This document shows, piece after piece, positions 55,081-64,000 of a stretch of DNA of 64,000 nt. The notes under the pieces were generated by a model that ran no database searches, was not told where the DNA came from, and was given only the letters and a program-made list of their open reading frames with translations. Source of the DNA: Streptococcus suis (GTDB lineage: Bacteria; Bacillota; Bacilli; Lactobacillales; Streptococcaceae); NCBI RefSeq assembly GCF_002960445.1, contig NZ_POJD01000358.1, forward strand, positions 62,001-126,000, written 5' to 3'. Made by a program: the position numbers and the translations under genes. Numbering within the stretch: the first letter of the stretch is position 1; every line of letters starts with the position of its first letter.

Positions 55081-55141
55081 AGTACTCAATGAAAATCAAA
55101 ATCAAGTCAACAACGGCTGAGTTTGATTTTCGAAGAGTATT
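55081..55141. repeat. Short palindromic intergenic repeat
   Basis: AGTACTCAATGAAAATCAAA (55081-55100) and TTTGATTTTCGAAGAGTATT (55122-55141) are inverted with four mismatches around a 21-base centre. Repeats with the ends TACTC...GAAAATCAAA are frequent between streptococcal genes. It overlaps the stop codon of the permease gene. Confidence 0.6.
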
Positions 55142-55799
55142 ATTCAATCGAACTCGCCCAAGACTTGGCCACATAACGTGACAGGCTTGAGATGGCGAAG
55201 TTGATGCTAAAGTAAATCAAGGCTACCATGAGATAGAGTGCAAAGACTTGTTCTGCTTCAAAATGGCGTCCCATTAGGATTTGGCTGGCACCGAAAAGCT
55301 CTTGCAAAGCGATAACGGAGTAGAGGAAGCTGGTATCCTTGATAACCGTTACAATCTGTGAGATGATAGCTGGTAGCATCTTACGAATGGCTTGAGGCAT
55401 GATGATATAGACCATGATTTGTACTGGGGTAAAACCCTGTGACAAACCAGCTTCAGTCTGGCCCGGTCCGATGGCGTTTAGACCACCACGGATAATCTCG
55501 GCCATAGCTGCCGTGGTAAAAATAGTAAAGGCAGTAATACCGGCAGGCGTTGACTTCATTTGGAAGACCAAGAAAACGGTGAAAATCCAAAGTAGGTTTG
55601 GTACATTTCGCACAAATTCAATATAGATAGTCGCAATCCACTTGAAGAGTGGATTTTTCCCATTTCGCATGATAGCTAAAATCATGCCAAAGAGAACTGA
55701 TAGAACCACCGAAATACTAGAGATATAAAGGGTTAACTTCAAACCACTCCACAAGAGTTGGAAGGTTGAAGGCTTGAGTAATTCTAAAACATAATTCAT
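55140..55799 (-). CDS. Polar amino acid ABC transporter permease
   Basis: 219 residues, HisMQ/GlnP-type permease with about five helices and the ATPase-docking loop AGLSQGFTPVQIMVYIIMPQAIR. Last gene of a four-gene operon ATPase, binding protein, permease, permease. Together with the other permease it forms the membrane pair. Substrate probably glutamine/glutamate or related. Confidence 0.88.
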   Translation of the reverse strand: MNYVLELLKPSTFQLLWSGLKLTLYISSISVVLSVLFGMILAIMRNGKNPLFKWIATIYIEFVRNVPNLLWIFTVFLVFQMKSTPAGITAFTIFTTAAMAEIIRGGLNAIGPGQTEAGLSQGFTPVQIMVYIIMPQAIRKMLPAIISQIVTVIKDTSFLYSVIALQELFGASQILMGRHFEAEQVFALYLMVALIYFSINFAISSLSRYVAKSWASSIE

Positions 55800-55811
55800 T
55801 GTTCAACCTCC

Positions 55812-56510
55812 TTAGTGTGAAAAGGTAGCCTTATTTTTCTCTTCGATACGGCGGCCCCAGCTTGCAACAGGGAAACACATACAGAAGTAGAGGAAGGCAG
55901 CGCCAGCAAAGGCTGGAATATAGTTAGCGTTCATAGCAGACCAAGACTTGGTCATGAACATAATGTCAGCACCTGAGATAATAGCAACTGTAGCCGTGTT
56001 TTTAATCAAGTTTACAACTTGGTTGGTCAAAGGTGGCAAGATTGTTGGAATAGCCTGGGGCAAGATGATGATACGCATGGTTTCAGACTGGGTAAAGCCT
56101 TGTGAAAGTGCAGCTTCAGTCTGACCAGTTGGCACCGCCTCAATCCCTGCACGGATGACCTCTGCGATATAGGCACCGTGGTAAAGTCCCACACAGATAA
56201 CAGCTGTCCAGTAGATGGACGGCATGAGGATGTAGTTGGAAATCAAGGGCAAGCCATAATAAACAATCATGAACTGAACCAAGAGCGGAGTGTTTTGGAA
56301 GTATTCCACATAGACACGAGCTAGCACCTTTAAGAGCTTGTTCTTGCTAGAAGATAGGCTGCCAAAAAGTATGCCTAGTAACATGGCTGTGATAAAAGCC
56401 CCAATAGTAATGGCTAGGGTGAAGAGGAAGCCTTGGAAGAAGAGAGGGAAGTCATTGAAATAACTAACCCAGTTTTCCCAAGCATAGGGACTTGTAGTCA
56501 AGATAGTCAT
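55812..56510 (-). CDS. Polar amino acid ABC transporter permease
   Basis: 232 residues, same family as the neighbour (EAALSQGFTQSETMRIIILPQAI docking loop, five helices). GGGAAAAT precedes its ATG at 56510. It lies 14 bases after the binding-protein gene. Confidence 0.88.
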   Translation of the reverse strand: MTILTTSPYAWENWVSYFNDFPLFFQGFLFTLAITIGAFITAMLLGILFGSLSSSKNKLLKVLARVYVEYFQNTPLLVQFMIVYYGLPLISNYILMPSIYWTAVICVGLYHGAYIAEVIRAGIEAVPTGQTEAALSQGFTQSETMRIIILPQAIPTILPPLTNQVVNLIKNTATVAIISGADIMFMTKSWSAMNANYIPAFAGAAFLYFCMCFPVASWGRRIEEKNKATFSH

Positions 56511-56524
56511 AAAATTTTCCCTTT

Positions 56525-57370
56525 CTATTCGTCGGTTTCTGTTACAGGCTTCAAGCCATTGGCATCATAGATAGCCTGTAAACTGCCATCATTATGCCAA
56601 GTTTCAATGAGAGTATTCAGGTAGGCATTTAAATCTTTGTTTGACAGTTTAGTGGCGATACCATAGTCAGATGCAGAGAAGCTGAAGTCCAGTAATTTAG
56701 ACTTAGAACCAATGTAGCCTGATAGGATGGATTGGTCTACGGAGAAGCTATCAATACGGTGGGCACGAAGCGATACAGAAAGCTCTGGATAGGAACCCAA
56801 TTCAGCAAATGAGACAGAGATACCATATTTATCAGCTAAGTCAGTAATCAATTTACGCGTGATAGAACCTTGAGCAACCCCGACAGTCTTTCCGTCTAAG
56901 TCAGTGAAGGTTTCGATACCGCTATCCTTGTTGACTAATAAACCTACAGCATCTGTGTAGTAAGGGCTTGTAAAGTTGTAAAGCAACTTCCGCTCATCGG
57001 TAATAGTGAAGGTTGCGATGACCATATCTACTTGTCCATTATCAAGGAGGGGACCACGAGTTTGGGCTGTTACAGGGGTGAATTCAATATCCACTCCCAA
57101 CTCATCAGCAATTTTACGAGCGATGTCGATTTCCATGCCTTCAAATTCATAAGTATCCGGATTTTTAAAGCCAAAGTTAGGGACGTCCTGTTTCACTCCG
57201 ACACGGAGCACGCCCCTATCAATGATGGCTTGAACCTGGTCGCTATTAGTAATAGGTGCAGGTGTTTCTGTTTGGACAACGGTTTGATTGATATGGATAA
57301 AGAACAGCGTTAAGATGCTGATGATAGCAAGCCTGACGGCTAAAAATAGATTGACTTTTTTATCTGTCAT
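56525..57370 (-). CDS. Amino acid ABC transporter substrate-binding protein
   Basis: 281 residues from the ATG at 57370, which has AGGAGGTTGCTT upstream; the longer frame overlaps glnQ and is rejected. An N-terminal helix (about 10-27) without a lipobox cysteine suggests a membrane-anchored or secreted form. Family 3 solute-binding domain: RGVLRVGVKQDVPNFGF, MEIDIARKIADELG, ERKLLYNFTSPYYTDAVGLL. Ligand residues cannot be decided by eye; glutamate, glutamine or aspartate are likely. Confidence 0.88.
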   Translation of the reverse strand: MTDKKVNLFLAVRLAIISILTLFFIHINQTVVQTETPAPITNSDQVQAIIDRGVLRVGVKQDVPNFGFKNPDTYEFEGMEIDIARKIADELGVDIEFTPVTAQTRGPLLDNGQVDMVIATFTITDERKLLYNFTSPYYTDAVGLLVNKDSGIETFTDLDGKTVGVAQGSITRKLITDLADKYGISVSFAELGSYPELSVSLRAHRIDSFSVDQSILSGYIGSKSKLLDFSFSASDYGIATKLSNKDLNAYLNTLIETWHNDGSLQAIYDANGLKPVTETDE

Positions 57371-57380
57371 AAGCAACCTC

Positions 57381-58142
57381 CTAGAGTTTGACCTTGTCTG
57401 ATTCATGGTTGATAATCTTGCTGAGGAACTGTTTAGCACGAGGTTCAGTAGGATTGTCAAAGAAGCCATTGACATCGGTTGTATCAACCAATACTTCCCC
57501 CTCAGCCATGAAGATGATTCGGTCAGCAACTTCACGAGCAAAGCCCATTTCGTGGGTTACGACAATCATATTCATTCCATCACGAGCCAATTTTTGCATA
57601 ACTGCAAGAACATCGCCGATTGTTTCTGGGTCAAGGGCAGAAGTTGGTTCGTCAAATAGGAGCAATTCTGGGTGCATAGCTAGACCACGGGCGATGGCAA
57701 CACGTTGCTTTTGACCACCCGATAGCATGGCAGGGTAGGAATCTTTACGGTCCCAGAGGTTTACGAATTCAAGGTATTTCTTGGCAGTCTTTTCAGCAGT
57801 AGCCTTATCAATGCCTAAAACCTTAATCGGTGCCAAGGTAACATTTTCTAACACAGTTTTATGTGGATAGAGATTGAAGTGTTGGAAAACCATGCCGACT
57901 TCCTTGCGAAGAGCTACCAATTCTTTGACAGATGAGCCGGATACGGTATGTCCATTGACAACAAGGCTACCTTGATCGACAGTTTCTAGTCCATTGATGG
58001 TACGAATAAGAGTTGATTTACCAGAACCGGATGGTCCAAGGAGAACAACAACCTGTCCAGGTTCGAATTCCAAGTTGATATTGCGAAGAGCATGGTAGTC
58101 ACCATAGTATTTGTTTACATCTTTAAATTCTACTAAAGCCAT
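57381..58142 (-). CDS. glnQ: Polar amino acid ABC transporter ATP-binding protein (GlnQ type)
   Basis: 253 residues from the ATG at 58142 (GGAGATTACT upstream). Walker A GPSGSGKST, signature LSGGQKQRVAIARG, Walker B LLLFDEPTSALDPE, switch THEMGFAREVADR. The full set is the GlnQ/HisP type. First gene of the operon; divergent from vicR with 190 bases between. Confidence 0.9.
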   Translation of the reverse strand: MALVEFKDVNKYYGDYHALRNINLEFEPGQVVVLLGPSGSGKSTLIRTINGLETVDQGSLVVNGHTVSGSSVKELVALRKEVGMVFQHFNLYPHKTVLENVTLAPIKVLGIDKATAEKTAKKYLEFVNLWDRKDSYPAMLSGGQKQRVAIARGLAMHPELLLFDEPTSALDPETIGDVLAVMQKLARDGMNMIVVTHEMGFAREVADRIIFMAEGEVLVDTTDVNGFFDNPTEPRAKQFLSKIINHESDKVKL

Positions 58143-58294
58143 AGTAATCTCCTTTTTTATGTAAGATAATAGCATGATATCACTCCCTATATTAAAAGTC
58201 AAGTAAATTCAGACAATTTAATATAGGATATGTGATAAGATATAACATAACTATGTTAGTTAACTCTGGTTATGAATTTTTTAAGTAAGTTTGA

Positions 58295-58300
58295 TATAAT
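58295..58300 (+). promoter_or_regulatory. vicR -10 box
   Basis: TATAAT in TTGATATAATAG, 32 bases before the vicR ATG. Confidence 0.55.
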
Positions 58301-58332
58301 AGAAGAAATAAAGATAATTAAGGTAAGAAATT

Positions 58333-59037
58333 ATGAGAAAAATTTTGATTGTAGATGATGAAAAACCCATCTCAGACATTATTAAATTTAATATGACCCG
58401 TGAGGGCTATGAAGTCGTGACGGCTTTTGATGGTCGAGAGGCTTTGGCAGTTTTTGAAGCTGAATTTCCAGATATTGTGATTTTGGATTTGATGCTGCCA
58501 GAGTTGGATGGTTTAGAAGTTGCTCGGACCATCCGTAAGACCAGCAATGTTCCCATTATTATGCTGTCTGCCAAGGATAGTGAGTTTGACAAGGTGATTG
58601 GACTAGAGATTGGGGCAGATGACTATGTGACCAAGCCTTTCTCTAATCGTGAATTGCAGGCGCGTGTCAAGGCTCTCTTGCGTAGAAGCGAATTGTCAGA
58701 AACACAGATGTCCGTTGAGAATACTGGCAGTCCTGAATTGGTCATCGGGGACTTGGTCATTTTGCCAGATGCCTTTGTTGCTAAGAAGCATGGCAAAGAA
58801 TTGGAATTAACCCACCGTGAGTTTGAATTGTTGCATCATTTAGCTAAGCATTTGGGGCAAGTCATGACCCGGGAGCATTTGCTAGAAACGGTATGGGGCT
58901 ATGACTATTTTGGAGATGTGCGTACGGTGGACGTAACTATTCGCCGTTTGCGTGAAAAAATTGAAGATACACCGAGCCGACCGGAATATATTTTGACCCG
59001 TCGTGGTGTAGGATACTTTATCAAGGGAAATGATTAA
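58333..59037 (+). CDS. vicR: Response regulator VicR (WalR)
   Basis: 234 residues, OmpR class. Receiver domain with acidic pocket D8-D9, phosphorylated D52 in [10 protein letters not shown] and K102 region, then winged-helix DNA-binding domain ending [19 protein letters not shown]. Essential or near-essential regulator of cell wall hydrolases in streptococci. Overlaps vicK by 8 bases. Confidence 0.95.
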   Translation: MRKILIVDDEKPISDIIKFNMTREGYEVVTAFDGREALAVFEAEFPDIVILDLMLPELDGLEVARTIRKTSNVPIIMLSAKDSEFDKVIGLEIGADDYVTKPFSNRELQARVKALLRRSELSETQMSVENTGSPELVIGDLVILPDAFVAKKHGKELELTHREFELLHHLAKHLGQVMTREHLLETVWGYDYFGDVRTVDVTIRRLREKIEDTPSRPEYILTRRGVGYFIKGND

Positions 59038-60379
59038 TCAATTACGTTATTTAATGACAACAGCAGAGTTTTGGTTTGTTGTTATTCTCATTGGTTTTTT
59101 GATTGCATTGACGGTCTTGTTGATTGAAAACCATAGGGATAATAAGCAAATCAAACAGCTCAATCAGCGTGTGAAAGCCTTGATGGATGGCGATTATACG
59201 GAGGTCTTGGATATGAGAGGCAGTCCAGAAATTACGGACATGGCCAACTCGCTCAATGATCTGTCGGAAGTCATTCGTCTAACTCATGATAGCTTAGAAC
59301 AAGAGAAAACCCGTCTGAGTTCCATTCTTTCTTATATGAGTGATGGAGTAATTGCGACGGACCGAGTTGGTCGGATTATCATGATCAATGATATGGCACA
59401 AAAGCAATTGGGGCTAGCCGGTAAGAAACAGGAGCCCTTGCAGATATTAGATGTTTTGGATATTAAGGATCGATATAGTCTGCGTGATTTGTTGGCACAA
59501 ACACCTGAAATTGTCTTGGACCATACCAATGAGAACCAGGAGTTTCTAACCCTTCGGGCCAATTTTGCGACTATTCGGAGTGAGAGTGGTTTGATTTCTG
59601 GTCTTGTTGTTGTCTTGCATGATATGACCGAGCAGGCTAAGGAGGAACGGGAACGCCGTCTATTTGTATCTAATGTCAGTCACGAACTCCGTACACCTTT
59701 GACATCCGTCAAATCCTACCTAGAGGCCTTGGATGAGGGAGCCTTGACGGAATCAGTTGCACCTAGTTTTGTCAAGGTCTCCCTTGATGAAACCAATCGC
59801 ATGATGCGGATGATTACGGACTTGCTCAGTCTATCAAGGATTGATAACCAGGTTGGTCAAATAGATGTCGAACTAATCAACTTTACAGCCTTTGTGACCT
59901 TTATCCTTAACCGTTTTGACCAGATGAAAAATGCTGAGTCAGATAAGGTTTATACCATTGTGCGTGACTATCAAATCAGCCCTATTTGGGTGGAGATTGA
60001 TACGGATAAGATGACCCAGGTGCTAGACAATATCTTAAACAATGCCATTAAGTATTCGCCTGATGGGGGGACCATTACCTTTAGTATGAAAACGACGGAT
60101 AGTCAGTTGATTGTATCCATTTCTGATGAAGGGTTAGGCATTCCAAAGGCTGACCTACCTAAGATCTTTGACCGATTTTATCGTGTGGATAAGGCTCGTT
60201 CGCGTGCCCAGGGTGGTACCGGTCTAGGCTTGGCCATTGCCAAGGAAATCGTCAAGCAACACAAGGGCTTCATTTGGGCCAAGAGTGAATATGGACATGG
60301 TTCAACCTTTACCATCGTCTTGCCATACAGTAAGGATATTACAATGGATGAGTGGGATGATTCAGATGGAGAAGAATAG
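59030..60379 (+). CDS. vicK: Sensor histidine kinase VicK (WalK)
   Basis: 449 residues. One transmembrane helix (about 13-31) and no extracellular domain, the streptococcal form; then HAMP (about 35-85), PAS (about 95-195), HisKA with H218 in [13 protein letters not shown], and HATPase with [11 protein letters not shown] and [10 protein letters not shown]. Phosphorylates VicR. ATG inside the end of vicR. Confidence 0.95.
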   Translation: MINQLRYLMTTAEFWFVVILIGFLIALTVLLIENHRDNKQIKQLNQRVKALMDGDYTEVLDMRGSPEITDMANSLNDLSEVIRLTHDSLEQEKTRLSSILSYMSDGVIATDRVGRIIMINDMAQKQLGLAGKKQEPLQILDVLDIKDRYSLRDLLAQTPEIVLDHTNENQEFLTLRANFATIRSESGLISGLVVVLHDMTEQAKEERERRLFVSNVSHELRTPLTSVKSYLEALDEGALTESVAPSFVKVSLDETNRMMRMITDLLSLSRIDNQVGQIDVELINFTAFVTFILNRFDQMKNAESDKVYTIVRDYQISPIWVEIDTDKMTQVLDNILNNAIKYSPDGGTITFSMKTTDSQLIVSISDEGLGIPKADLPKIFDRFYRVDKARSRAQGGTGLGLAIAKEIVKQHKGFIWAKSEYGHGSTFTIVLPYSKDITMDEWDDSDGEE

Positions 60380-60385
60380 GGGAAT

Positions 60386-61189
60386 ATGATCGGAAAAGGA
60401 TTTAATTACAGTATTCTAGCTTCGGGATCGAGTGGGAATTGCTTTTATTTGGAAACGGATAAGAAGAAGATCTTGGTAGATGCTGGCTTATCAGGAAAAA
60501 AGATTACCAGCCTTTTGGCAGAAATTGACCGCAAGCCAGAAGATATCGATGCTATCTTAGTAACGCATGAACATAGTGACCATATCCATGGTATCGGTGT
60601 TTTGGCGCGTAAATATGGTATGGATATTTATGCCAATGAGTTGACCTGGCAGGCAATGGAAAGCAAATTGGGGAAGATTGACCAAGCTCAGAAACATATC
60701 TTTGAATTGGGGGCTATGAAGACCTTTGGTGACCTAGATATTGAGTCGTTTGGGGTCAGTCATGATGCGGCTTGTCCTCAATTTTATCGTTTTATGAAGG
60801 ATGATAAGTCCTTTGTTATGTTAACGGATACTGGCTATGTCAGTGATCGAATGGCTGGGATTGTGGCGAATGCGGATGCCTATTTGATTGAGTCTAATCA
60901 TGATGTTGAAATCTTGCGTGCGGGTTCTTATTCTTGGAACCTCAAGCAACGGATTTTGTCAGATAAGGGGCACCTTTGTAACGAGGATGGAGCTGATGCC
61001 ATGATTCGCTCACTAGGAAATCGGACTAAAAAGATTTATCTAGGGCATTTATCAAAGGAAAACAATATCAAGGAATTGGCTCACATGACCATGGTTAATC
61101 AGTTGGCGCAGGCTGATTTAGGAGTTGGAGTGGATTTCCAGGTCTATGATACCTCGCCAGATACAGCGACACCCTTGACCAAGATTTGA
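60386..61189 (+). CDS. vicX: VicX, metallo-beta-lactamase fold protein
   Basis: 267 residues, WalJ/YycJ family. Metal-binding motif THEHSDHIHG is complete. Six bases after vicK. In other Firmicutes the protein is linked to cell wall and DNA-repair phenotypes, and it has predicted nuclease or hydrolase activity of unknown substrate. Confidence 0.93.
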   Translation: MIGKGFNYSILASGSSGNCFYLETDKKKILVDAGLSGKKITSLLAEIDRKPEDIDAILVTHEHSDHIHGIGVLARKYGMDIYANELTWQAMESKLGKIDQAQKHIFELGAMKTFGDLDIESFGVSHDAACPQFYRFMKDDKSFVMLTDTGYVSDRMAGIVANADAYLIESNHDVEILRAGSYSWNLKQRILSDKGHLCNEDGADAMIRSLGNRTKKIYLGHLSKENNIKELAHMTMVNQLAQADLGVGVDFQVYDTSPDTATPLTKI

Positions 61190-61227
61190 CAAATTCATTG
61201 AACTTGTTTAGAATAAATATATAAAAT

Positions 61228-61441
61228 ACGTGAGGTGAAGTTACATGAATAATTAAGCTACTTATTAGTCGTTCTTAAAACTTGTTGTGAGGTTACATGA
61301 ACCGACGATACAAGGGATAATACTGCTCATAAGGGCTTACTATTCATGTGACTTTTCCATAGGGAAAGGTCATGTTTTGCATGGCTTTTTTGCATGCACT
61401 TTTCAAAGATATAAGTCCTTTTACGAAGAAAAGAGGTCTAT
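61228..61441 (+). promoter_or_regulatory. Leader with two short ORFs and attenuator hairpins before the ABC-F gene
   Basis: Two tiny ORFs: ATG at 61245 (three codons, GAGGTGAAG upstream) and ATG at 61297 coding M-N-R-R-Y-K-G (stop 61318-61320, GAGG upstream). Downstream, CATGTGACTTTTCC (61345-61358) pairs with GGAAAGGTCATG (61363-61374); alternatively AAAGGTCATG (61365-61374) pairs with CATGGCTTT (61380-61388) in front of T6. The two structures exclude each other. This is the layout of ribosome-stalling attenuators of antibiotic resistance ABC-F genes. Confidence 0.7.
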
Positions 61442-62821
61442 ATGGAAATGATAAAATGTATTCAATTAGAGAAGGAGATTGCAGGGCGTAGCTTGTTTAC
61501 AATCCAGCAGTTGAGCCTTCAAGCTGGTCAAAAGGTTGGTTTGGTTGGAAATAATGGTGTTGGCAAGTCTACTTTTTTGAAAATCTTACTAGGACTGGAT
61601 AGGGATTTTGCTGGTCAGATTGAGGTAAAAGCAGACTGGGCCTATGTACCCCAGTTACAGGATAGGAGCTCACTTTCAGGTGGGGAACAGGTTTGGAAGT
61701 CTATTCAAGAGGCTTTTGCCCAAAGACCACAGTTGTTAATCATGGATGAACCGACAGCCAATCTGGACCAAGAACACCAGGAAAAGCTGATCAAGCAAAT
61801 CAAACGTTTTCGTGGCAGTTTACTGCTTGTCAGTCATGATCGGTATTTTCTCAATCAAATAGCCAGTCATATCTGGCATTTAGAAGAAGGAAAGGTTCAG
61901 GTTTATCCTGGGAATTACGAGGCATTTGTAGAAAGTCGCCGGGCTAGACGAGAAGGACAGCAGGAGGCCTATGAAGCCTATCAGAAAAAAGTTGCCCAAC
62001 TGAAAAAAGCTCAACATGAACGTCAAGCCAAGGCTCAGAAGATGGGGAAGAAAAAGAAAGGTGTTTCATCGTCTGAGTGGAAGGTTAATGCTATGATGGG
62101 TTCCTATGATAGTCAAGCCAAGTCTATGGCCAAGACTGCCAAGCATTTGGAAGAACGGATAGAGCGTTTGGACAAGGTTGAACAACCTAGAAAGGAAAGG
62201 TGGGTAAAGATGGAAGCGAAAGGTGCCTTGGATACGGGACTTCACAGTCTCTTTCGCTTGCAGGCTGGTCAGCTCTGGATTGAGGAAACCTATTTATTTG
62301 ATTTTCCTCAACTTGGCATGACTTTTGGGGATAAACTAGCTTTGGTTGGGTCAAATGGTACTGGGAAAACCAGTTTTGTTCGGAAATTGATTTCAAAAGA
62401 ATTAGAAGGCTATTACAATCCAAAATTAAAAATTGCCTATTTCTCCCAGGATTTGACCAGTCTTAATGAAGAGGAGACAGCCTTTGTGAATGCTAGCTCG
62501 ACGTCGCTTCAAGATAGGATAACGGTTCTCAATTTATTAGGCATGTTGGGACTTTCTTATGATAAGGTCCAGCAGAAGGTGGCAAATTTATCTGGTGGTG
62601 AACGTGTTCGGCTTTCCTTGGCCAAAGTACTATTGACTGATGCTAATCTCTTGATTTTAGATGAGCCGACTAATTTTTTAGATCTGACAGCTATTGAAGC
62701 CCTGGAAAGATTTTTGAAGGAATACCAGGGAAGTATCTTGGTGATCTCTCATGACCAAGACTTTGTGGATAAGGTCGCAACAAGTAAGTGGTGGATAAAG
62801 GATGGTAGCTTAATAGACTAG
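61442..62821 (+). CDS. ABC-F protein, probable ribosomal protection factor
   Basis: 459 residues, two ATPase domains and no membrane segment. Domain 1: GNNGVGKST near residue 36, LSGGEQ, LLIMDEPTANLD. Linker (about 175-255) with basic helices KKVAQLKKAQHERQAKAQKM and KKKKG. Domain 2: GSNGTGKTS, LSGGERVRLSLAKVLL, LLILDEPTNFLD, then SHDQDF. Members of this subclass (Vga/Lsa/Msr-like) free ribosomes from macrolide, lincosamide, streptogramin or pleuromutilin drugs; others are housekeeping. The attenuator leader favours a drug-inducible role. ATG at 61442 with AAGAGG upstream. Confidence 0.82.
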   Translation: MEMIKCIQLEKEIAGRSLFTIQQLSLQAGQKVGLVGNNGVGKSTFLKILLGLDRDFAGQIEVKADWAYVPQLQDRSSLSGGEQVWKSIQEAFAQRPQLLIMDEPTANLDQEHQEKLIKQIKRFRGSLLLVSHDRYFLNQIASHIWHLEEGKVQVYPGNYEAFVESRRARREGQQEAYEAYQKKVAQLKKAQHERQAKAQKMGKKKKGVSSSEWKVNAMMGSYDSQAKSMAKTAKHLEERIERLDKVEQPRKERWVKMEAKGALDTGLHSLFRLQAGQLWIEETYLFDFPQLGMTFGDKLALVGSNGTGKTSFVRKLISKELEGYYNPKLKIAYFSQDLTSLNEEETAFVNASSTSLQDRITVLNLLGMLGLSYDKVQQKVANLSGGERVRLSLAKVLLTDANLLILDEPTNFLDLTAIEALERFLKEYQGSILVISHDQDFVDKVATSKWWIKDGSLID

Positions 62822-62869
62822 AAAAAATTTCTCAAAAGGAAGCTAGGTCTAAAAAATATTTTTTTCCTG

Positions 62870-62878
62870 TGGTATAAT
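62870..62878 (+). promoter_or_regulatory. pbp2B extended -10
   Basis: TGGTATAAT with TATAAT at 62873-62878, 32 bases before the TTG start. Confidence 0.65.
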
Positions 62879-62910
62879 AAGAAGGATATTTCTAGAATGA
62901 GGTCGGTGAA

Positions 62911-64000
62911 TTGAAAAAAAGACAGGAACATTTGGTGGAGAATAATGGGAATTTTATTTCCATCCGCTTGAATATTTTATTTTCTATCGTTATTTTCTTA
63001 TTTTTGGTCTTGATTTTGCGTTTGGCAGACATGCAGATTGTCAATCATGATTTTTATAGCAATAAGTTATCAACTGCTAGCCAAAAGATTATCAGCAATG
63101 GATCGGTTCGTGGGCAGATTTATGATGCGCAAGGTAAGCCGCTTGTGGAAAATCAGATTCAACAGGTCGTTTCCTTTACCCGTTCCAATAAGATGTCAGC
63201 CCAGGAAATGAAGGAAGTAGCAAATAAGCTCTTGCAATGGGTCAAGGTGTCTGATGTTTCGGTAACGGAACGGGACAAGGCAGATTATTATTTGGCAGAT
63301 ACAGAGGTCTATAAGCAGGTTGTAGAGAAGCTGCCAAAAGATAAACTCTATGATTCGGATGGCAATTATCTGGAAGAAGCAACTATCTATGCCAATGCTG
63401 TTGAAAGTTTGTCTGAAGATGTGTTGAATTATTCGGAACAGGAAAATCAGGCCATAGAACTATTTAAGCAAATGAATGGTGCTGCTTACTTCGCAACAGT
63501 AAACCTGGTAACAGACTCCTTGTCCGCAGAGCAGGTGGCTCATATTGTTGCCAACGAATCTCAACTGCCTGGTATTTCTACGACCAATAACTGGCAGCGG
63601 AATATCCTACCGACCTCCTTGAGTTCGGTTATTGGAACGGTAACAAGTGAACAGGCAGGTTTGCCAGCCGAAGATGCAGAGTATTATTTGTCTAAAGGCT
63701 ATTCGCCAAATGACCGAGTGGGAACTGCCTACCTCGAAAAGCAGTATGAAGAAGTCCTACAAGGACAACGTGAGAAAAAGGAAATCAATCTGGACCGAAA
63801 TGGTAATGTGGAGAGTATTAAGACCATCCAAGAGGGTCAGCAAGGAAACAATATTAAACTAACCATTGATTTGGCCTTTCAAGATGGTGTCAATGCCATT
63901 TTGAAAAAATATTTTGAAAGCGAACTGTCTACAGGAAGTGCTCTTTATTCAGAAGGTGTTTATGCCGTAGCGCTGGAGCCAAGTACAGGTGCAGTCTTGG
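62911..64000 (+). CDS. pbp2B: Penicillin-binding protein 2B, 3' end beyond window
   Basis: The frame is open from the TTG at 62911 to the window end (363 codons). GAGG lies 8 bases before the TTG; an in-frame GTG at 62935 is an alternative. Short cytosolic N-terminus, one helix (about 23-43), then the PBP dimerisation domain with RGQIYDAQGKPLVEN, SFTRSNKMSAQEMK and GYSPNDRVGTAYLEKQYEEVLQG, which are close to the streptococcal PBP2B. The transpeptidase motifs (SxxK, SxN, KTG) lie beyond the window, so beta-lactam resistance cannot be judged. A class B enzyme for peripheral peptidoglycan synthesis. Confidence 0.92.
   Translation, partial: MKKRQEHLVENNGNFISIRLNILFSIVIFLFLVLILRLADMQIVNHDFYSNKLSTASQKIISNGSVRGQIYDAQGKPLVENQIQQVVSFTRSNKMSAQEMKEVANKLLQWVKVSDVSVTERDKADYYLADTEVYKQVVEKLPKDKLYDSDGNYLEEATIYANAVESLSEDVLNYSEQENQAIELFKQMNGAAYFATVNLVTDSLSAEQVAHIVANESQLPGISTTNNWQRNILPTSLSSVIGTVTSEQAGLPAEDAEYYLSKGYSPNDRVGTAYLEKQYEEVLQGQREKKEINLDRNGNVESIKTIQEGQQGNNIKLTIDLAFQDGVNAILKKYFESELSTGSALYSEGVYAVALEPSTGAVL

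Noticed and set aside
57371-57541. N-terminal extension of the amino acid binding protein
   Set aside because: It overlaps glnQ and lacks a signal; AGGAGG precedes the ATG at 57370.

Overview
The window is a gene-dense, low-GC chromosomal segment of a streptococcus. Genus markers are the VicRKX set with a single-TM VicK, the satABC-type sialic acid locus, the ybeY-dgkA-era-mutM-coaE-MFS-rpmG-secG-rnr-smpB-tehB order, divergent pepQ/ccpA, the paired glycolipid glycosyltransferases and a PBP2B at the right edge. Gene content and small palindromic repeats fit Streptococcus suis best, but the species call is an inference. No phage, IS transposase, CRISPR array, rRNA or tRNA gene was recognised.

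Left part (1-11.2 kb): end of a TDT-family transporter, a HAD phosphatase, an AhpD-like protein, then a complete sialic acid uptake and catabolism operon: nanE, an ABC transporter (lipoprotein plus two permeases), a YhcH/NanQ-type protein, a DUF624 membrane protein, nanA and a ROK kinase. An esterase and a convergent RpiR regulator follow. A perfect CcpA (cre) site lies just after the -10 of the operon promoter. Imported sialic acid would be cleaved by NanA, the ManNAc phosphorylated by the ROK kinase, and ManNAc-6-P converted to GlcNAc-6-P by NanE.

11.3-27.7 kb: housekeeping block (ybeY, dgkA, era, mutM, coaE, MFS exporter, rpmG, secG, rnr, smpB), interrupted at 19.5-23.5 kb by an accessory patch (decayed ORFs, two paralogous surface proteins of unknown function, a 39-aa ORF and a dead alcohol dehydrogenase), then tehB, copA with two CopY boxes, and tpx. 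27.7-35.4 kb: an ABC system with two dissimilar permeases, a small unknown gene, and a MacB/FtsX-type exporter with a very long coiled-coil permease.

35.4-43.1 kb: polA with a degenerate proofreading domain, a lipoprotein, a CoA-binding protein, a Ser/Thr-rich lipoprotein, and a three-gene redox operon: membrane-anchored FMN-binding protein, ApbE flavin transferase, and a NOX/ferric-reductase-type transmembrane flavocytochrome. Together these would carry electrons from cytosolic NAD(P)H through two haems to a covalently bound external flavin.

43.1-64 kb: a DUF975 protein, tgt, pepQ, ccpA, two glycolipid glycosyltransferases, a T-box leader followed by a broken MazG-like gene and then thrS, a polar amino acid ABC transporter, vicRKX, an ABC-F protein behind a leader-peptide/attenuator region, and the first 363 codons of pbp2B.

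The most interesting non-coding signals are: (i) two copies of a structured element that ends exactly at the start codons of mutM and thrS, with different sequence but the same hairpin plan; (ii) a 99-bp palindromic element inside the MazG-like gene; (iii) a 156-bp nested inverted repeat at 43.2-43.4 kb; (iv) mutually exclusive hairpins before the ABC-F gene; (v) several apparently leaderless genes with an extended -10 hexamer 6-7 nt before the ATG.
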